Shown piece by piece: positions 29,060 through 38,680 of a DNA stretch of 43,541 bases (positions within the stretch are counted from its first letter, which is position 1; each line of letters opens with the position of its first letter). The stretch is from an uncultured Oligoflexia bacterium (GTDB lineage Bacteria; Bdellovibrionota; Bacteriovoracia; Bacteriovoracales; Bacteriovoracaceae). A program made the position numbers and the translations under genes. A model generated the notes under the pieces. The model had not been told where the DNA came from. It did not search any database and saw nothing but the letters and a program-made list of their open reading frames with translations. Location: contig CALDHR010000268.1 of the NCBI GenBank assembly GCA_937898585.1, positions 1 through 43,541 on the forward strand, written 5' to 3'.

Positions 29060-29459
29060 AGAAATAAAAGAAAAAAAAGGAATTCTTCTTTATGATAAAG
29101 AATGTCCTCTTTGCTATCGTTTTAAAGAGCTGCTCAAGCATCTTAAGGCCGAAGAGTTTCTCGAATTTGTCTCTCTTGAAGATTTTGAACAACTTCCCTT
29201 GGGTATCAAAAATAATCTCTCTGAGAGTGATTGCCACAAAGTCATTCATTACATTGATGAAGAAAACATTGTTCACCGCGGAGAAGAAGTTATTCCTGCA
29301 TTGGCCCATCGCCTAGAAGGAATCAAAAAATACGCTTGGCTTCTCGATAGTAATATGGGGCAAAAGGCCACTCATCACTTTTATCAATTTATTGAAAAAG
29401 CGCGCAAAATTGCCAAACAAAAAGAACAAGATGACTGTTACAGCTGTCCTCGTTTTTAA
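29046..29459 (+). CDS. DCC (DUF393) thiol-disulfide oxidoreductase-like protein
   Basis: ILLYDKECPLCYRFKELLK; start at ATG 29046 overlaps the previous gene by 14 nt. Confidence 0.7.
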   Translation: MEYNKEIKEKKGILLYDKECPLCYRFKELLKHLKAEEFLEFVSLEDFEQLPLGIKNNLSESDCHKVIHYIDEENIVHRGEEVIPALAHRLEGIKKYAWLLDSNMGQKATHHFYQFIEKARKIAKQKEQDDCYSCPRF

Positions 29460-29474
29460 TAAGGATTATCTCTT

Positions 29475-30353
29475 ATGATAAAAGCATTTCTTATTTTTAC
29501 TTTTTCCTTTTCTTCTTTTTTTGGGTTTCACCTTCAAGCAGGAAAGGTGACTTCTTTTCCTAGAACAAGGCGTTCAGTGAATAAAGTGAAAGATCTTCCT
29601 CGAAAAATCATTCAAAAAGCAAAAAGAAAAATCATACAGAAAAGATAATCTAAACGTCGCCGAATTGATAAGACCCCTTATCTCTCAAAATATGACAAGG
29701 CCATCAAAAACTGTCTTGGTACAATTCCGAAAACTTACTTAAATGATAAAACCCAAATAATTCGCGGCGAAGGACCACGCTATCTTCCCAGTCTTGATGG
29801 ATCTTTAGCGAGTCTCAAAGAAAAAATTATTTTTAATAAATGCGATGCAGAGAACCCGCCTGAGCAAAACTTAGAACTAGAAAAAATCTACAACGCCTTT
29901 GACAAAAAAATTAAAAGTGAAAAAATGGGGACAAGTCAAAAAGTTTGTATCGCGGGCTGTCTTGCGCGCCATCTTCTTAAGTACTCTAGCACTTTTGGCA
30001 TCAATGGACTTCCTGGTGTCAAATGGAAGACTCTCTATGAAAAAAATGCTAACAAAGTTGCAGAAGTGGGCGCCGGTAGCTGCAAGGAATTTACTACTGT
30101 TTTATTGACTCTTCTGGAAAGAATTTTTGGAAAAAATAGCAACGATTTTTCTAGAACGAAAGGCATCTTTCCTCTCGTCCCTCATGATGCCGTTATGGTA
30201 AAAATTGATGGTCAACCCTATGACTTTGATGTTCTCACTCTTTTTGGTGTAATCCCTACTGATTATCAGTTTTTAGGCAAAGAGAAAGGCTATCTCTGTC
30301 AATTTTATAAAAATAAAAGAAGGCCTTACACTTCACCAAATCCCGCTTCTTAA
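29475..30353 (+). pseudogene. Exported transglutaminase-like/papain-fold protein interrupted by an in-frame TAA at 29646-29648
   Basis: ATG 29475 gives signal peptide MIKAFLIFTFSFSSFFGFHLQA; same frame continues after one TAA to 30353 with GAGSCKEFTTVLLTLLE ... VPHDAVMVKIDGQPYDFDVL (Cys/His/Asp). Confidence 0.65.
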
Positions 30354-30431
30354 ATTTTTCAAATTGCACAACAGCACCATTCATGCTTAATTGCCCCTTG
30401 AATATCTTCATTTTCAAGGAACTTCTTTTCT

Positions 30432-31142
30432 ATGTTAAGTTTTAAAAAATCCCTCGTAGTTGTGCCTACTTACAATGAAATCGATAATATAGAGGCCATG
30501 ATTCATAAACTTCATGAACTTTACCCTGAACTCAATATCCTCATTATTGATGATGGCTCACCAGATGGGACGGCAGAAAAAGTCAAAATCCTTATGGAGA
30601 AAATTTCTTGCCTCTATCTCATCTGCCGCAGTGGAAAGCTAGGCCTTGGAACGGCCTATATCGCTGGATTTAAATGGGCCCTCGAACGCGATTATGATTT
30701 TGTTTTTCAGATGGACTGCGATTTTTCTCACGATCCAACAGAGCTCCAAGTTATGCGCACACAAGTAGAGCAAAACGATCTTATCATCGGCTCTCGATAC
30801 GTAGGAGGCATTCGCATTATTAACTGGCCAATTCACCGCCTCCTTCTCTCCTATGCTGCTTCACTCTACACGCGCTTTATTACAGGAATGAAGATTTTTG
30901 ATGTAACAGGTGGTTTTAAATGCTGGCGTACAACGGCCCTAAGAAAAATTAATTTAGACAAAATCAGTTCCAATGGCTACTCCTTTCAAATTGAAATGAA
31001 TTATAGTTTTTGGTCAAGAAAACTTCGCATTCAAGAAGTTCCCATTATTTTTTACGAACGACGAGACGGGCAATCAAAAATGGGACTTCCTATTGTTTTC
31101 GAGGCCTTATGGACTGTTATCCGCTTACGCTTTTTTAGCTAA
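30432..31142 (+). CDS. GT2 glycosyltransferase, polyprenol-phosphate mannose synthase-like
   Basis: VVPTYNEIDNIEAMI, IIDDGSPDGTAEKV, FQMDCDFSHDP, GGFKCWR. Confidence 0.85.
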   Translation: MLSFKKSLVVVPTYNEIDNIEAMIHKLHELYPELNILIIDDGSPDGTAEKVKILMEKISCLYLICRSGKLGLGTAYIAGFKWALERDYDFVFQMDCDFSHDPTELQVMRTQVEQNDLIIGSRYVGGIRIINWPIHRLLLSYAASLYTRFITGMKIFDVTGGFKCWRTTALRKINLDKISSNGYSFQIEMNYSFWSRKLRIQEVPIIFYERRDGQSKMGLPIVFEALWTVIRLRFFS

Positions 31143-31181
31143 TACCCTTTAGTAATTTTATGCTCTGCCGATGAGGGAAGC

Positions 31182-32591
31182 ATGAAAAAAAAAATCCTCC
31201 TCGCATTTCTTCTTTCTTTTAACCTCCAAGCAGCAAATGACTTTATTTATGGAATCACTGTTGATGATGTGGCCCAACTCAGTGATGTTAAAAATAGCAT
31301 TGGATCTCTTCCTCGAAAAATGACCACAAGAATTGTCTTTGATGAAAATGTTAAGGCATCGTATTACACAAATGCAATCAACACCCTTTCCCCTCTTACT
31401 TTCATCATGGGTGAAGTTCTTGATTCTTATTATGTCAAAAGTACTTCAACTTCCACTTATCTCAATCGAACAAAAGAATATCTCGATGCTTTTGGCGACA
31501 AAGTAAGTATTTGGGAGGTGGGAAATGAAATCAACGGTATTTGGCTAGGATCTGCTTCTTCTGTTATGGAAAAGGTTTATGGGGCCTACAAGCTCACTAA
31601 AGAAAGAGGTTATAAAACAGCAATTACTCTTTATTACAACGGGACTTATAATAATGGTGTAGGCCATGCAACAGATAATTGTTGGTCACAACCAAGTGAG
31701 CACATGATGACGTGGGCCAAGGCCAATATTCCTCAAGACATGAAAGATAATATTGATTACGTTTTTGTAAGCTACTATGAAAATGATTGCAATAATTATA
31801 AACCCAACTGGCAAAATGTTTTTGATGAACTTGGTAGTGTTTTCCCTAACGCTCTTTTGGGTATCGGGGAAGCAGGGTCAAAAGATAATAATGAAAAACA
31901 AACAGGGCAAGAAGAGAGCTTTTTGACCTATTACTATCAAGATCTTGTCATCAATCATCCTCGTTATGTTAAAGGAATTTTTTGGTGGTACTTTAATCGC
32001 GATATGGTTCCCATGACAAAACCTCTTTGGAGTTATTTTCACGATCTTCTCGCTGGAGATGATGGAGTTCCTAACCCTACTCCAACTCCTCTTCCACCAC
32101 CAACTCCAGAGAGTTACACACTTCATCCTTCTTCTATCGATATAAAAAAAGGAAGAATGAGCAATGACCAATCTATTAAAGTTTTAACGCTTCAAGATCA
32201 AGAAGGTAGCGAAGATAACTGGGATAAATACATCCAGTTTTTTGAATCCACCTTTAGAGGATTTCGTGGAATTTTTAACTTTACTCTTTCTCAAGACTTC
32301 ATCCTTGCAGGAAAAACATCTCTCACTTTAAAAGTAAATAGTATGAGTGCAAAAAAAGCTCATCAAAAATGGATCTACAAAATTAAAAATTTTCAATCAG
32401 GGAAATGGGTGTTCCTGGGAGATAACCAAGAGCAACTTGATTGGCAATGGAGTCAGCTATCCTTTACTCTTAGCAATATCAATGCGGCAAACTTTGTAGA
32501 TGCTCAGGGGAAAATTCTCATTCGCCTAGAGAGTCCTTTTTCTCTTTACCAAGAAAATCTGCAACTCGATTATATGGGGCTTGAGATTTAG
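31182..32591 (+). CDS. Exported glycoside hydrolase-like TIM-barrel protein with C-terminal beta-domain
   Basis: Signal peptide; WEVGNEINGIW (acid/base) and LLGIGEAGSK (nucleophile) motifs; PNPTPTPLPPPTPE linker. Confidence 0.6.
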   Translation: MKKKILLAFLLSFNLQAANDFIYGITVDDVAQLSDVKNSIGSLPRKMTTRIVFDENVKASYYTNAINTLSPLTFIMGEVLDSYYVKSTSTSTYLNRTKEYLDAFGDKVSIWEVGNEINGIWLGSASSVMEKVYGAYKLTKERGYKTAITLYYNGTYNNGVGHATDNCWSQPSEHMMTWAKANIPQDMKDNIDYVFVSYYENDCNNYKPNWQNVFDELGSVFPNALLGIGEAGSKDNNEKQTGQEESFLTYYYQDLVINHPRYVKGIFWWYFNRDMVPMTKPLWSYFHDLLAGDDGVPNPTPTPLPPPTPESYTLHPSSIDIKKGRMSNDQSIKVLTLQDQEGSEDNWDKYIQFFESTFRGFRGIFNFTLSQDFILAGKTSLTLKVNSMSAKKAHQKWIYKIKNFQSGKWVFLGDNQEQLDWQWSQLSFTLSNINAANFVDAQGKILIRLESPFSLYQENLQLDYMGLEI

Positions 32592-32592
32592 A

Positions 32593-33042
32593 CTATAATA
32601 CCTCTCCCCACTTATCCATCATCTCAACTCTCAGTGTATGTCTTCCGCTCTCTTCTGAGGCCTTGAAAAATGCTTCTACAATGTTTTTATTTTCTTCTAA
32701 AGATAACACCTTTGCTCCAAGGCAGAGGACATTGGCGTGATTATGAGCACGAGCAAGCCTTGCCTCTTCTGCACTTTTACAAAGGGCCGCGCGAACGCCT
32801 TTAAATTTATTGGCGGCCATGGACATTCCTATTCCTGATCCGCAAATTAAAATCCCAAAAGAGCTTTTCTCTTGTAGAACTTTTTCACACAGCGCTTTCG
32901 CAAAAAGAGGATAGTGACATGATTCAGAGGAAGAGGTTCCAAGGTCAATAAAAGCAGGATCAGGGAGTCTGCTGGCAAACTCCCTGATAATCGTTTCTTT
33001 TAAATTAAACCCCGCATGATCGGAGGCGATATAACAATTCAT
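32593..33042 (-). CDS. rpiB: Ribose-5-phosphate isomerase B
   Basis: MNCYIASDHAGFNLKE..., GILICGSGIGMSMAANKFKGVRAALC, NHANVLCLGAK. Confidence 0.9.
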   Translation of the reverse strand: MNCYIASDHAGFNLKETIIREFASRLPDPAFIDLGTSSSESCHYPLFAKALCEKVLQEKSSFGILICGSGIGMSMAANKFKGVRAALCKSAEEARLARAHNHANVLCLGAKVLSLEENKNIVEAFFKASEESGRHTLRVEMMDKWGEVL

Positions 33043-33043
33043 T

Positions 33044-34348
33044 TTAGTAGCGATAATGCTCTGGTTTATAAGGCCCATCAACTTTCATTCCTAAGTATTC
33101 CGCTTGTTTTGATGTAAGCATCTCCAGTTTCACTCCAATTTTACCTAAGTGAAGGCGAGCGACTTTTTCATCGAGTTCTTTAGGAAGAACGTAGACTTTA
33201 TTCTCATAATTTTTTGAATTTTGCCAAAGTTCAATTTGCGCCATAACTTGATTGGTAAAAGAGTTAGACATCACAAAAGAAGGGTGACCTGTGGCACAAC
33301 CAAGATTTACAAGACGACCTTCTGCGAGGATGACAATTTTTTTCCCATTGGGGTAAGTAAATTCGTCAACTTGTGGCTTAATGTTGGAATGAGTAAGATC
33401 TTTTCTTGTTTTAAGATAGTTGTAGTTAATCTCTGAATCAAAGTGACCAATATTACAAACAATGGCCCCACTCTTCATCAGATCGAGGTGATGAGCATCG
33501 ATAACATCACAGCATCCTGTGGCCGTAACAAAAATATCGCCCATGGTGGCCGCTTCTTGCATAGGAAGAACTTGATAACCTTGCATGGCCGCTTGAAGAG
33601 CACAAATAGGATCAATTTCTGTAACAATCACTCGTCCGCCCATTCCTTCAAGAGCATCGGCGCAGCCTTTTCCCACATCACCAAAACCTGCCACAACACA
33701 AACTTTTCCTGCAATCATGACATCAGTAGCGCGTTTAATTCCATCAATGACTGATTCTCTACAACCATAAAGGTTATCAAACTTTGATTTTGTTACTGAA
33801 TCATTAACATTGATGGCAGGAGCTTTAAGAGTTCCTTTTTTCATCATCTCATAGAGACGGTGAACTCCTGTAGTGGTCTCTTCAGAAATGCCGCGAACGT
33901 CTTTAAGCAATTCAGGATATTTTTCGTGCATCATCACAGTTAAATCCCCACCATCATCGAGGATCATGTTGGGACCTTTGCCATCTGGCCAAGTAATTGT
34001 TTGTTCTACACACCAGTTGTATTCTTCTTCTGTCTCACCTTTCCAAGCAAATGTTGGGATTCCTGCTGTGGCCATGGCCGCGGCCGCGTGGTCTTGAGTA
34101 GAAAAAATATTACACGATGACCAGCGAACTTCTGCTCCTAAGTCCGTGAGTGTTTCCATTAAAACGGCCGTCTGGATCGTCATATGAAGGCAACCGGCAA
34201 TACGCGCGCCTTTTAAAGGGGCCTTTCCTTTATACTCTTCTCTGAGGGCCATAAGGCCTGGCATTTCCACTTCAGCGATTTGAATTTCTTTTCTTCCCCA
34301 ATCGCTAAGAGTGATGTCTTTTACTTTGTAGTCTTCTTTTGCGCTCAT
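33044..34348 (-). CDS. ahcY: S-adenosylhomocysteinase
   Basis: [50 protein letters not shown]-terminus. Confidence 0.95.
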   Translation of the reverse strand: MSAKEDYKVKDITLSDWGRKEIQIAEVEMPGLMALREEYKGKAPLKGARIAGCLHMTIQTAVLMETLTDLGAEVRWSSCNIFSTQDHAAAAMATAGIPTFAWKGETEEEYNWCVEQTITWPDGKGPNMILDDGGDLTVMMHEKYPELLKDVRGISEETTTGVHRLYEMMKKGTLKAPAINVNDSVTKSKFDNLYGCRESVIDGIKRATDVMIAGKVCVVAGFGDVGKGCADALEGMGGRVIVTEIDPICALQAAMQGYQVLPMQEAATMGDIFVTATGCCDVIDAHHLDLMKSGAIVCNIGHFDSEINYNYLKTRKDLTHSNIKPQVDEFTYPNGKKIVILAEGRLVNLGCATGHPSFVMSNSFTNQVMAQIELWQNSKNYENKVYVLPKELDEKVARLHLGKIGVKLEMLTSKQAEYLGMKVDGPYKPEHYRY

Positions 34349-34462
34349 ATTAAGATGCTCCTTTGAGGGTTTAAAATAAAATCAATTGTATCCTAACAAA
34401 ACTAAGGGGCCTCGTACATTTTTTTTTCCCTGAGCATTTAAAAAGCATGGTATGTTGCAGCA

Positions 34463-35759
34463 ATGAAAACACCTAATCCTCCCACTTACTTTATCACCTT
34501 TCCCAAGGGCGCTTTGCACCTTGTAGAGCGAGAAATAAAACAATTAAATCTCTCGAGTATCATCCTTTCCCATCAGACAGATTCACATGCCCAAATGAGC
34601 TGTTCGATGGAAGATCTCTTTAAACTTTATTTAAATTCTCGCCTCTTAACAAAAGATTTCATTGAAAAAGATCCCAAGAAAGAAATTAGAAATTTTTTAC
34701 AACGTTGATTCTTTTGAAATTAAAACGGTAAAAGATCTTCACGAAAAATGTAAGAGCATCAAATGGTCGCGTTACTTTAGTGAAAAACAGACTTTTAAGG
34801 TTCTCGCCCATTTTTCCAACCAAAAAGAAATTGAGCGAAAAAGTCCTTTTAAAAATAGCCTCTATGCCGCTCAAGTGGTCAAAGATGGTATCGCTGATTC
34901 TTTTCGCGACGATGGTTTAGGCAGGCCAAACGTAGAGTTAGAGTTTCCTCAAATTCAGGTCTCTCTTCATCTTACTCTTGGAGCACAGGGAACACTTAAG
35001 GCCTCTTTGAGTTTTGATCTCTGCCTTGATCCTCTTTCCAATCGCAATCACCGCACAAAATATGCTCTTGCTCCTATGCGAGAGAATCTTGCGGCCAGTC
35101 TTGTGATGGAAATGTTTCCTTTGGAAAAAAAAGAAGAATGGAAGAATCAAACAGTTATTGATTCCATGAGTGGTGGGGGGAATTTTATTCTTGAATTTCT
35201 CATGATGAAATATGATGTTCCGCCTTCATGGCCAAAGCTCAAGGCCCTTATTGAACAAAAGAGAAATCAGTTTGCTCTTTTTAATGTCACCACATTTCGC
35301 ACAAAAGAAAATCTCGCTGTCTGGAAAAAAATCACCGAAGATCTTTATGGACAGACACGCAAAAATCTTCCGCGCACGCTTGACGAGAATGTTCGCGCTT
35401 ATGATCTTGATATGCGGGCCATTAAAAGTATTCGCGAATCACTTGAGGGATTTTTTGGTGCCACTATTATTCGCGTTGAACGGGCCGATGCTACAAAAAT
35501 CAAAAAAATGCACGAAGAAGAGACAGGGGTGATTTTTTGTAATCCCCCTTATGGTGTTCGTTTGGGTGATGAAGAAGAGCTAGAAAAACTCTACGAAGAA
35601 TATGGGGAAAATTTAAAAAATAACTTTAAGAATTTCACGGCCTATATTTTTACTCAGCATGCTCAATTGCGTAAAAAAATATCTTTAAGAACATCGTCAC
35701 GGAAAGCTTTTTATAACGGCCCCCTAGAGTGCCGTCTTTTAGAGTACCGTCTTTTCTAA
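34463..35759 (+). pseudogene. THUMP/RlmL-like RNA methylase split by an apparent frameshift
   Basis: ORF 34463-34708 (YFITFPKGALHLVEREIKQL...LYLNSRLL) and ORF 34662-35759 (FEIKTVKDLHEKCKSIKW... VIFCNPPYGVRLGDEEEL) are consecutive parts; removing one T from T6 at 34693-34698 joins them. Confidence 0.7.
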
Positions 35760-35782
35760 TTTCTTTCTTGGGATCTTTTTCA

Positions 35783-37006
35783 ATGAAATCTTTTATGCTT
35801 TTTTTCTCTTTTGTATTTTCTTCTTATCTTATGGGGATGGGAGAAGTAACAGATCTTCTTTTAGATAAAGTTTCTTGCCCTCACACAATCCTTCCAGGAA
35901 CACAAGAAATTCCCATCAAACTTGTATATAAACATCCCCTGAAAAATAAAGAAGAAAGACGAAACAATGAAAGATTTTTGAGCTATCTAGGGAGAATTAT
36001 AGAAGATGATAATTTTGTTGTCTCCAATGCTAAGACTCTTGAATCAAAAGCTTTTCTTGTCAGTGACGTTGAAGGCAAAATATCTTCTCATGACTTCAGA
36101 TGCCCTTTATACATAAAAGTTCCTTCTGAAACCATAAGCAATATCTGGGATATTTTAATTCCTCTTGTTGCAAAAGGCGCAATGCCTCTTTCACAAGTAA
36201 TAGATCCTCCTAGAATATTTTTGAAGCGATTGCTGGAATATGTAGAAAAAGAAACTCCAAGCAAAAGAGAAAAATTTTACAATGATGTTTTCAATCGTAA
36301 AATGAATCCTCACATTCAAATATTATTTCAAGAAGGAGTTGTCTCTTCGAAGCAAGGAATTTTTTATTATCTTAATAAGAAAAAGAAGTCAGCTGATCCT
36401 AAAGATCTTCCTTTACTTCTCTCTGATTTTTTAAAAAATCATATTAAATTTTGTCCTGATCTTTCTAGAGAAATCACTCCCTGGCTTATTCGAATAGGAC
36501 AAAATCATCCGCAATACCAAGAAAAAATAATTGAAAATTTAAGTTTTTTAACGTCACTCTCCCCTCTTCCTTATGATCGCTATCCTGAATGGATGAGAGA
36601 AAAAATTGTCTCTTCTTTTTGGGATTATCTTACGGCACATCATCCAAGAGGAGTTTTTGTTACAAAAAACTGGGGCCGGCTTATCTCACCTTCTTACATC
36701 CTTCATCATTACGATGATCTTGATGATCAGAAAAAAAATAATCTCCTTGATTCTATCGAAAAAGAATTTTGGAGCAAGAAAGAAAAATTTCCTTTTTCCA
36801 AAGACGAGATGAAGATTTTTTTTCCCCCTGAGCGCATAAAATTAATAGATGAATTAATCCAGAAGAAAAAAGGTAAAAAAGAAATCTCTCTTTATGAGTA
36901 TTTTATTCTCTTGCGATACTATAAAAACGTTAACATCTCTACTCAACTCAAAATGATAGAGCAACAATTAAAGAAGAAGCATGAGACTTCCCCTTGCTGC
37001 ATCTAA
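35783..37006 (+). CDS. Exported hypothetical protein
   Basis: ATG 35783 gives MKSFMLFFSFVFSSYLMGMG signal peptide. Confidence 0.5.
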   Translation: MKSFMLFFSFVFSSYLMGMGEVTDLLLDKVSCPHTILPGTQEIPIKLVYKHPLKNKEERRNNERFLSYLGRIIEDDNFVVSNAKTLESKAFLVSDVEGKISSHDFRCPLYIKVPSETISNIWDILIPLVAKGAMPLSQVIDPPRIFLKRLLEYVEKETPSKREKFYNDVFNRKMNPHIQILFQEGVVSSKQGIFYYLNKKKKSADPKDLPLLLSDFLKNHIKFCPDLSREITPWLIRIGQNHPQYQEKIIENLSFLTSLSPLPYDRYPEWMREKIVSSFWDYLTAHHPRGVFVTKNWGRLISPSYILHHYDDLDDQKKNNLLDSIEKEFWSKKEKFPFSKDEMKIFFPPERIKLIDELIQKKKGKKEISLYEYFILLRYYKNVNISTQLKMIEQQLKKKHETSPCCI

Positions 37007-37012
37007 CTGACC

Positions 37013-37136
37013 TCAGTTCGGTAGAAACGAGAAGTTCAAGTCCACAAAGAAGCTAGGAGCGAGTCGTATTTCCTAATACGTCGCAGCGACGAGCGACTGC
37101 AGGAGACGAAGAAATTCGATGTTTATCCCGAACTGA
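37013..37136. repeat. Structured intergenic element, candidate REP/MITE-like repeat
   Basis: Outer 9-bp inverted repeat TCAGTTCGG(37013-37021)/CCGAACTGA(37128-37136); inner CGTATT-TCCT-AATACG (37065-37080) and CGTCG-CAG-CGACG (37079-37091). Only one copy in the window. Confidence 0.5.
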
Positions 37137-37138
37137 AG

Positions 37139-37984
37139 CTAGATACGATCTTCTAACTTCATGGCAAAAGTAGGAGAAGCGAAGGTCATAAGAGAGACTT
37201 TATTCACCACACGAGAAAATTGCTTTGTGGACTTGCTGAAAAAATACTGACCAATGTCAGAATCCTTCATAAAAATGGTATGCCCTTTATTACTAAATTT
37301 ACGCAAAATAAATTCAGAATCAAGAAAGCAGATATCGCGAATCATAAAATTGCGTGAAAGATAGATAATAATAAGATAATCGCTGAGTTCAACGAGAGAT
37401 TTTTTTACCTTCACCCCTTTTGGTGAAGAAATATCACTCCAATGAACTTTTACTTCAATTTGTTTTCCCACCTCATTGGGAAGATGAAAATCAAAGCCGC
37501 GCTGCGAAGTAGATTTGACTTGCGAAAGCCCAAAAATACATTTGGCGTACCACTCTCCTAATTGAATGGGAAGATTCTCTCCATTGAGGAGAATATGGTT
37601 TTGACGCAAGATTTCATAGTTGCGCTCAACGGCCTCTAGCGCCTGAAAAATAACTTGATGAGAAGGATCATAGAGAATACTGATATGATCAAAGACTTTT
37701 GCCTTAACCTTAAGAGAAAATTGCTTTTCAAACCAGTCTTTAAAATTTGAATGCTCAATAAGAGAGGCCGGAGCAAAAGCATGGCCAAGAGAGAGAAGAT
37801 CCTCATAACTTTTTACCTGAGGTCTCTTCTTCTTAAGATAATTTAAAGGACAAAAAAGACCTGTTTCGCGGTCCATAACAAAAAATGAGTCTTTATCATA
37901 GTCCGTATTACCGTGAGGAGATTCGTTAAATTCTCTAATGACAGCATTTATATCGCTTTTATCCGAATCCATTGGCCCTCTCAA
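37139..37984 (-). CDS. PD-(D/E)XK nuclease-like hypothetical protein
   Basis: GEWYAKCIFGLSQVKSTSQRGFDFHLPNEVGKQIEVKVHWSD contains D...ExK core. Confidence 0.5.
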   Translation of the reverse strand: MRGPMDSDKSDINAVIREFNESPHGNTDYDKDSFFVMDRETGLFCPLNYLKKKRPQVKSYEDLLSLGHAFAPASLIEHSNFKDWFEKQFSLKVKAKVFDHISILYDPSHQVIFQALEAVERNYEILRQNHILLNGENLPIQLGEWYAKCIFGLSQVKSTSQRGFDFHLPNEVGKQIEVKVHWSDISSPKGVKVKKSLVELSDYLIIIYLSRNFMIRDICFLDSEFILRKFSNKGHTIFMKDSDIGQYFFSKSTKQFSRVVNKVSLMTFASPTFAMKLEDRI

Positions 37985-37992
37985 ATCAAGCT

Positions 37993-38616
37993 CTAGAGGT
38001 ATAAAATCATCTCCAAGGCCTTACAAGTACATGGTTTTTTATAGCAATGAGCACAGAGATAATCAATATCGGCCCAAAATCCTTCATGCTCTTGTACAGG
38101 GGTGAAACCCATTTTTTGCAGGTAACGCCGTGAAGAGCCGTTAGGAGATGAAAGAGAACAGTGAGAGAGGACGGCCTTAGCACCCTGTAATTTTAACTTC
38201 TCCAGCGAGAGCCTTGAAATCTGACCACCTATCCCCGATCCTTGATACTCCGCAGCTAAGAACATACTTTTAAAATAACCAACTTCTAAAGGATGAACTC
38301 TCCATTCTTCAGGAGTATGACCTTTTTGGGTGGTGTCCATAGATCCTGCGATGGTGGTAAGGCGAACAGCACCAACTTTATTTGTCTCAATATCTCGCCC
38401 CACAAAAGAACAGACAAACCCCTTATGATAGGAGAGACAAAGAAGTTCAAAAAGACTTTCTTTGTTATAATATCCAGCGCCTATTTCTTTTTCACAAAAA
38501 GGGAGAAGATCTTCAAGGTCACTTTCTTTCAAAGGAGAAATACTTAACTTTCCTATCACAATAGGAGGCACCTCATTTTGATGCCCTTTTTCTTGCTCTG
38601 CAATTGTAAAACTCAT
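37993..38616 (-). CDS. GNAT N-acetyltransferase
   Basis: LFLAAEYQGSGIGGQISRLSLEKLKLQGAKAVLSHCSLSSPNGSSRRYLQKMGFTPV. Confidence 0.75.
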   Translation of the reverse strand: MSFTIAEQEKGHQNEVPPIVIGKLSISPLKESDLEDLLPFCEKEIGAGYYNKESLFELLCLSYHKGFVCSFVGRDIETNKVGAVRLTTIAGSMDTTQKGHTPEEWRVHPLEVGYFKSMFLAAEYQGSGIGGQISRLSLEKLKLQGAKAVLSHCSLSSPNGSSRRYLQKMGFTPVQEHEGFWADIDYLCAHCYKKPCTCKALEMILYL

Positions 38617-38680
38617 CCCCCCTCCTTTTCCCTCTCTTAAGAGGTATCAAAAAAGAAAGGAGGATGACAAGATAGTTCTC

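Noticed and set aside
29646-29648. Programmed readthrough or recoding at the TAA
   Set aside because: Selenocysteine and pyrrolysine use TGA and TAG; no recoding signal evident, so pseudogene or error is simpler.
34349-34462. SAH riboswitch upstream of ahcY
   Set aside because: The upstream minus-strand sequence did not show a recognisable SAH riboswitch core.
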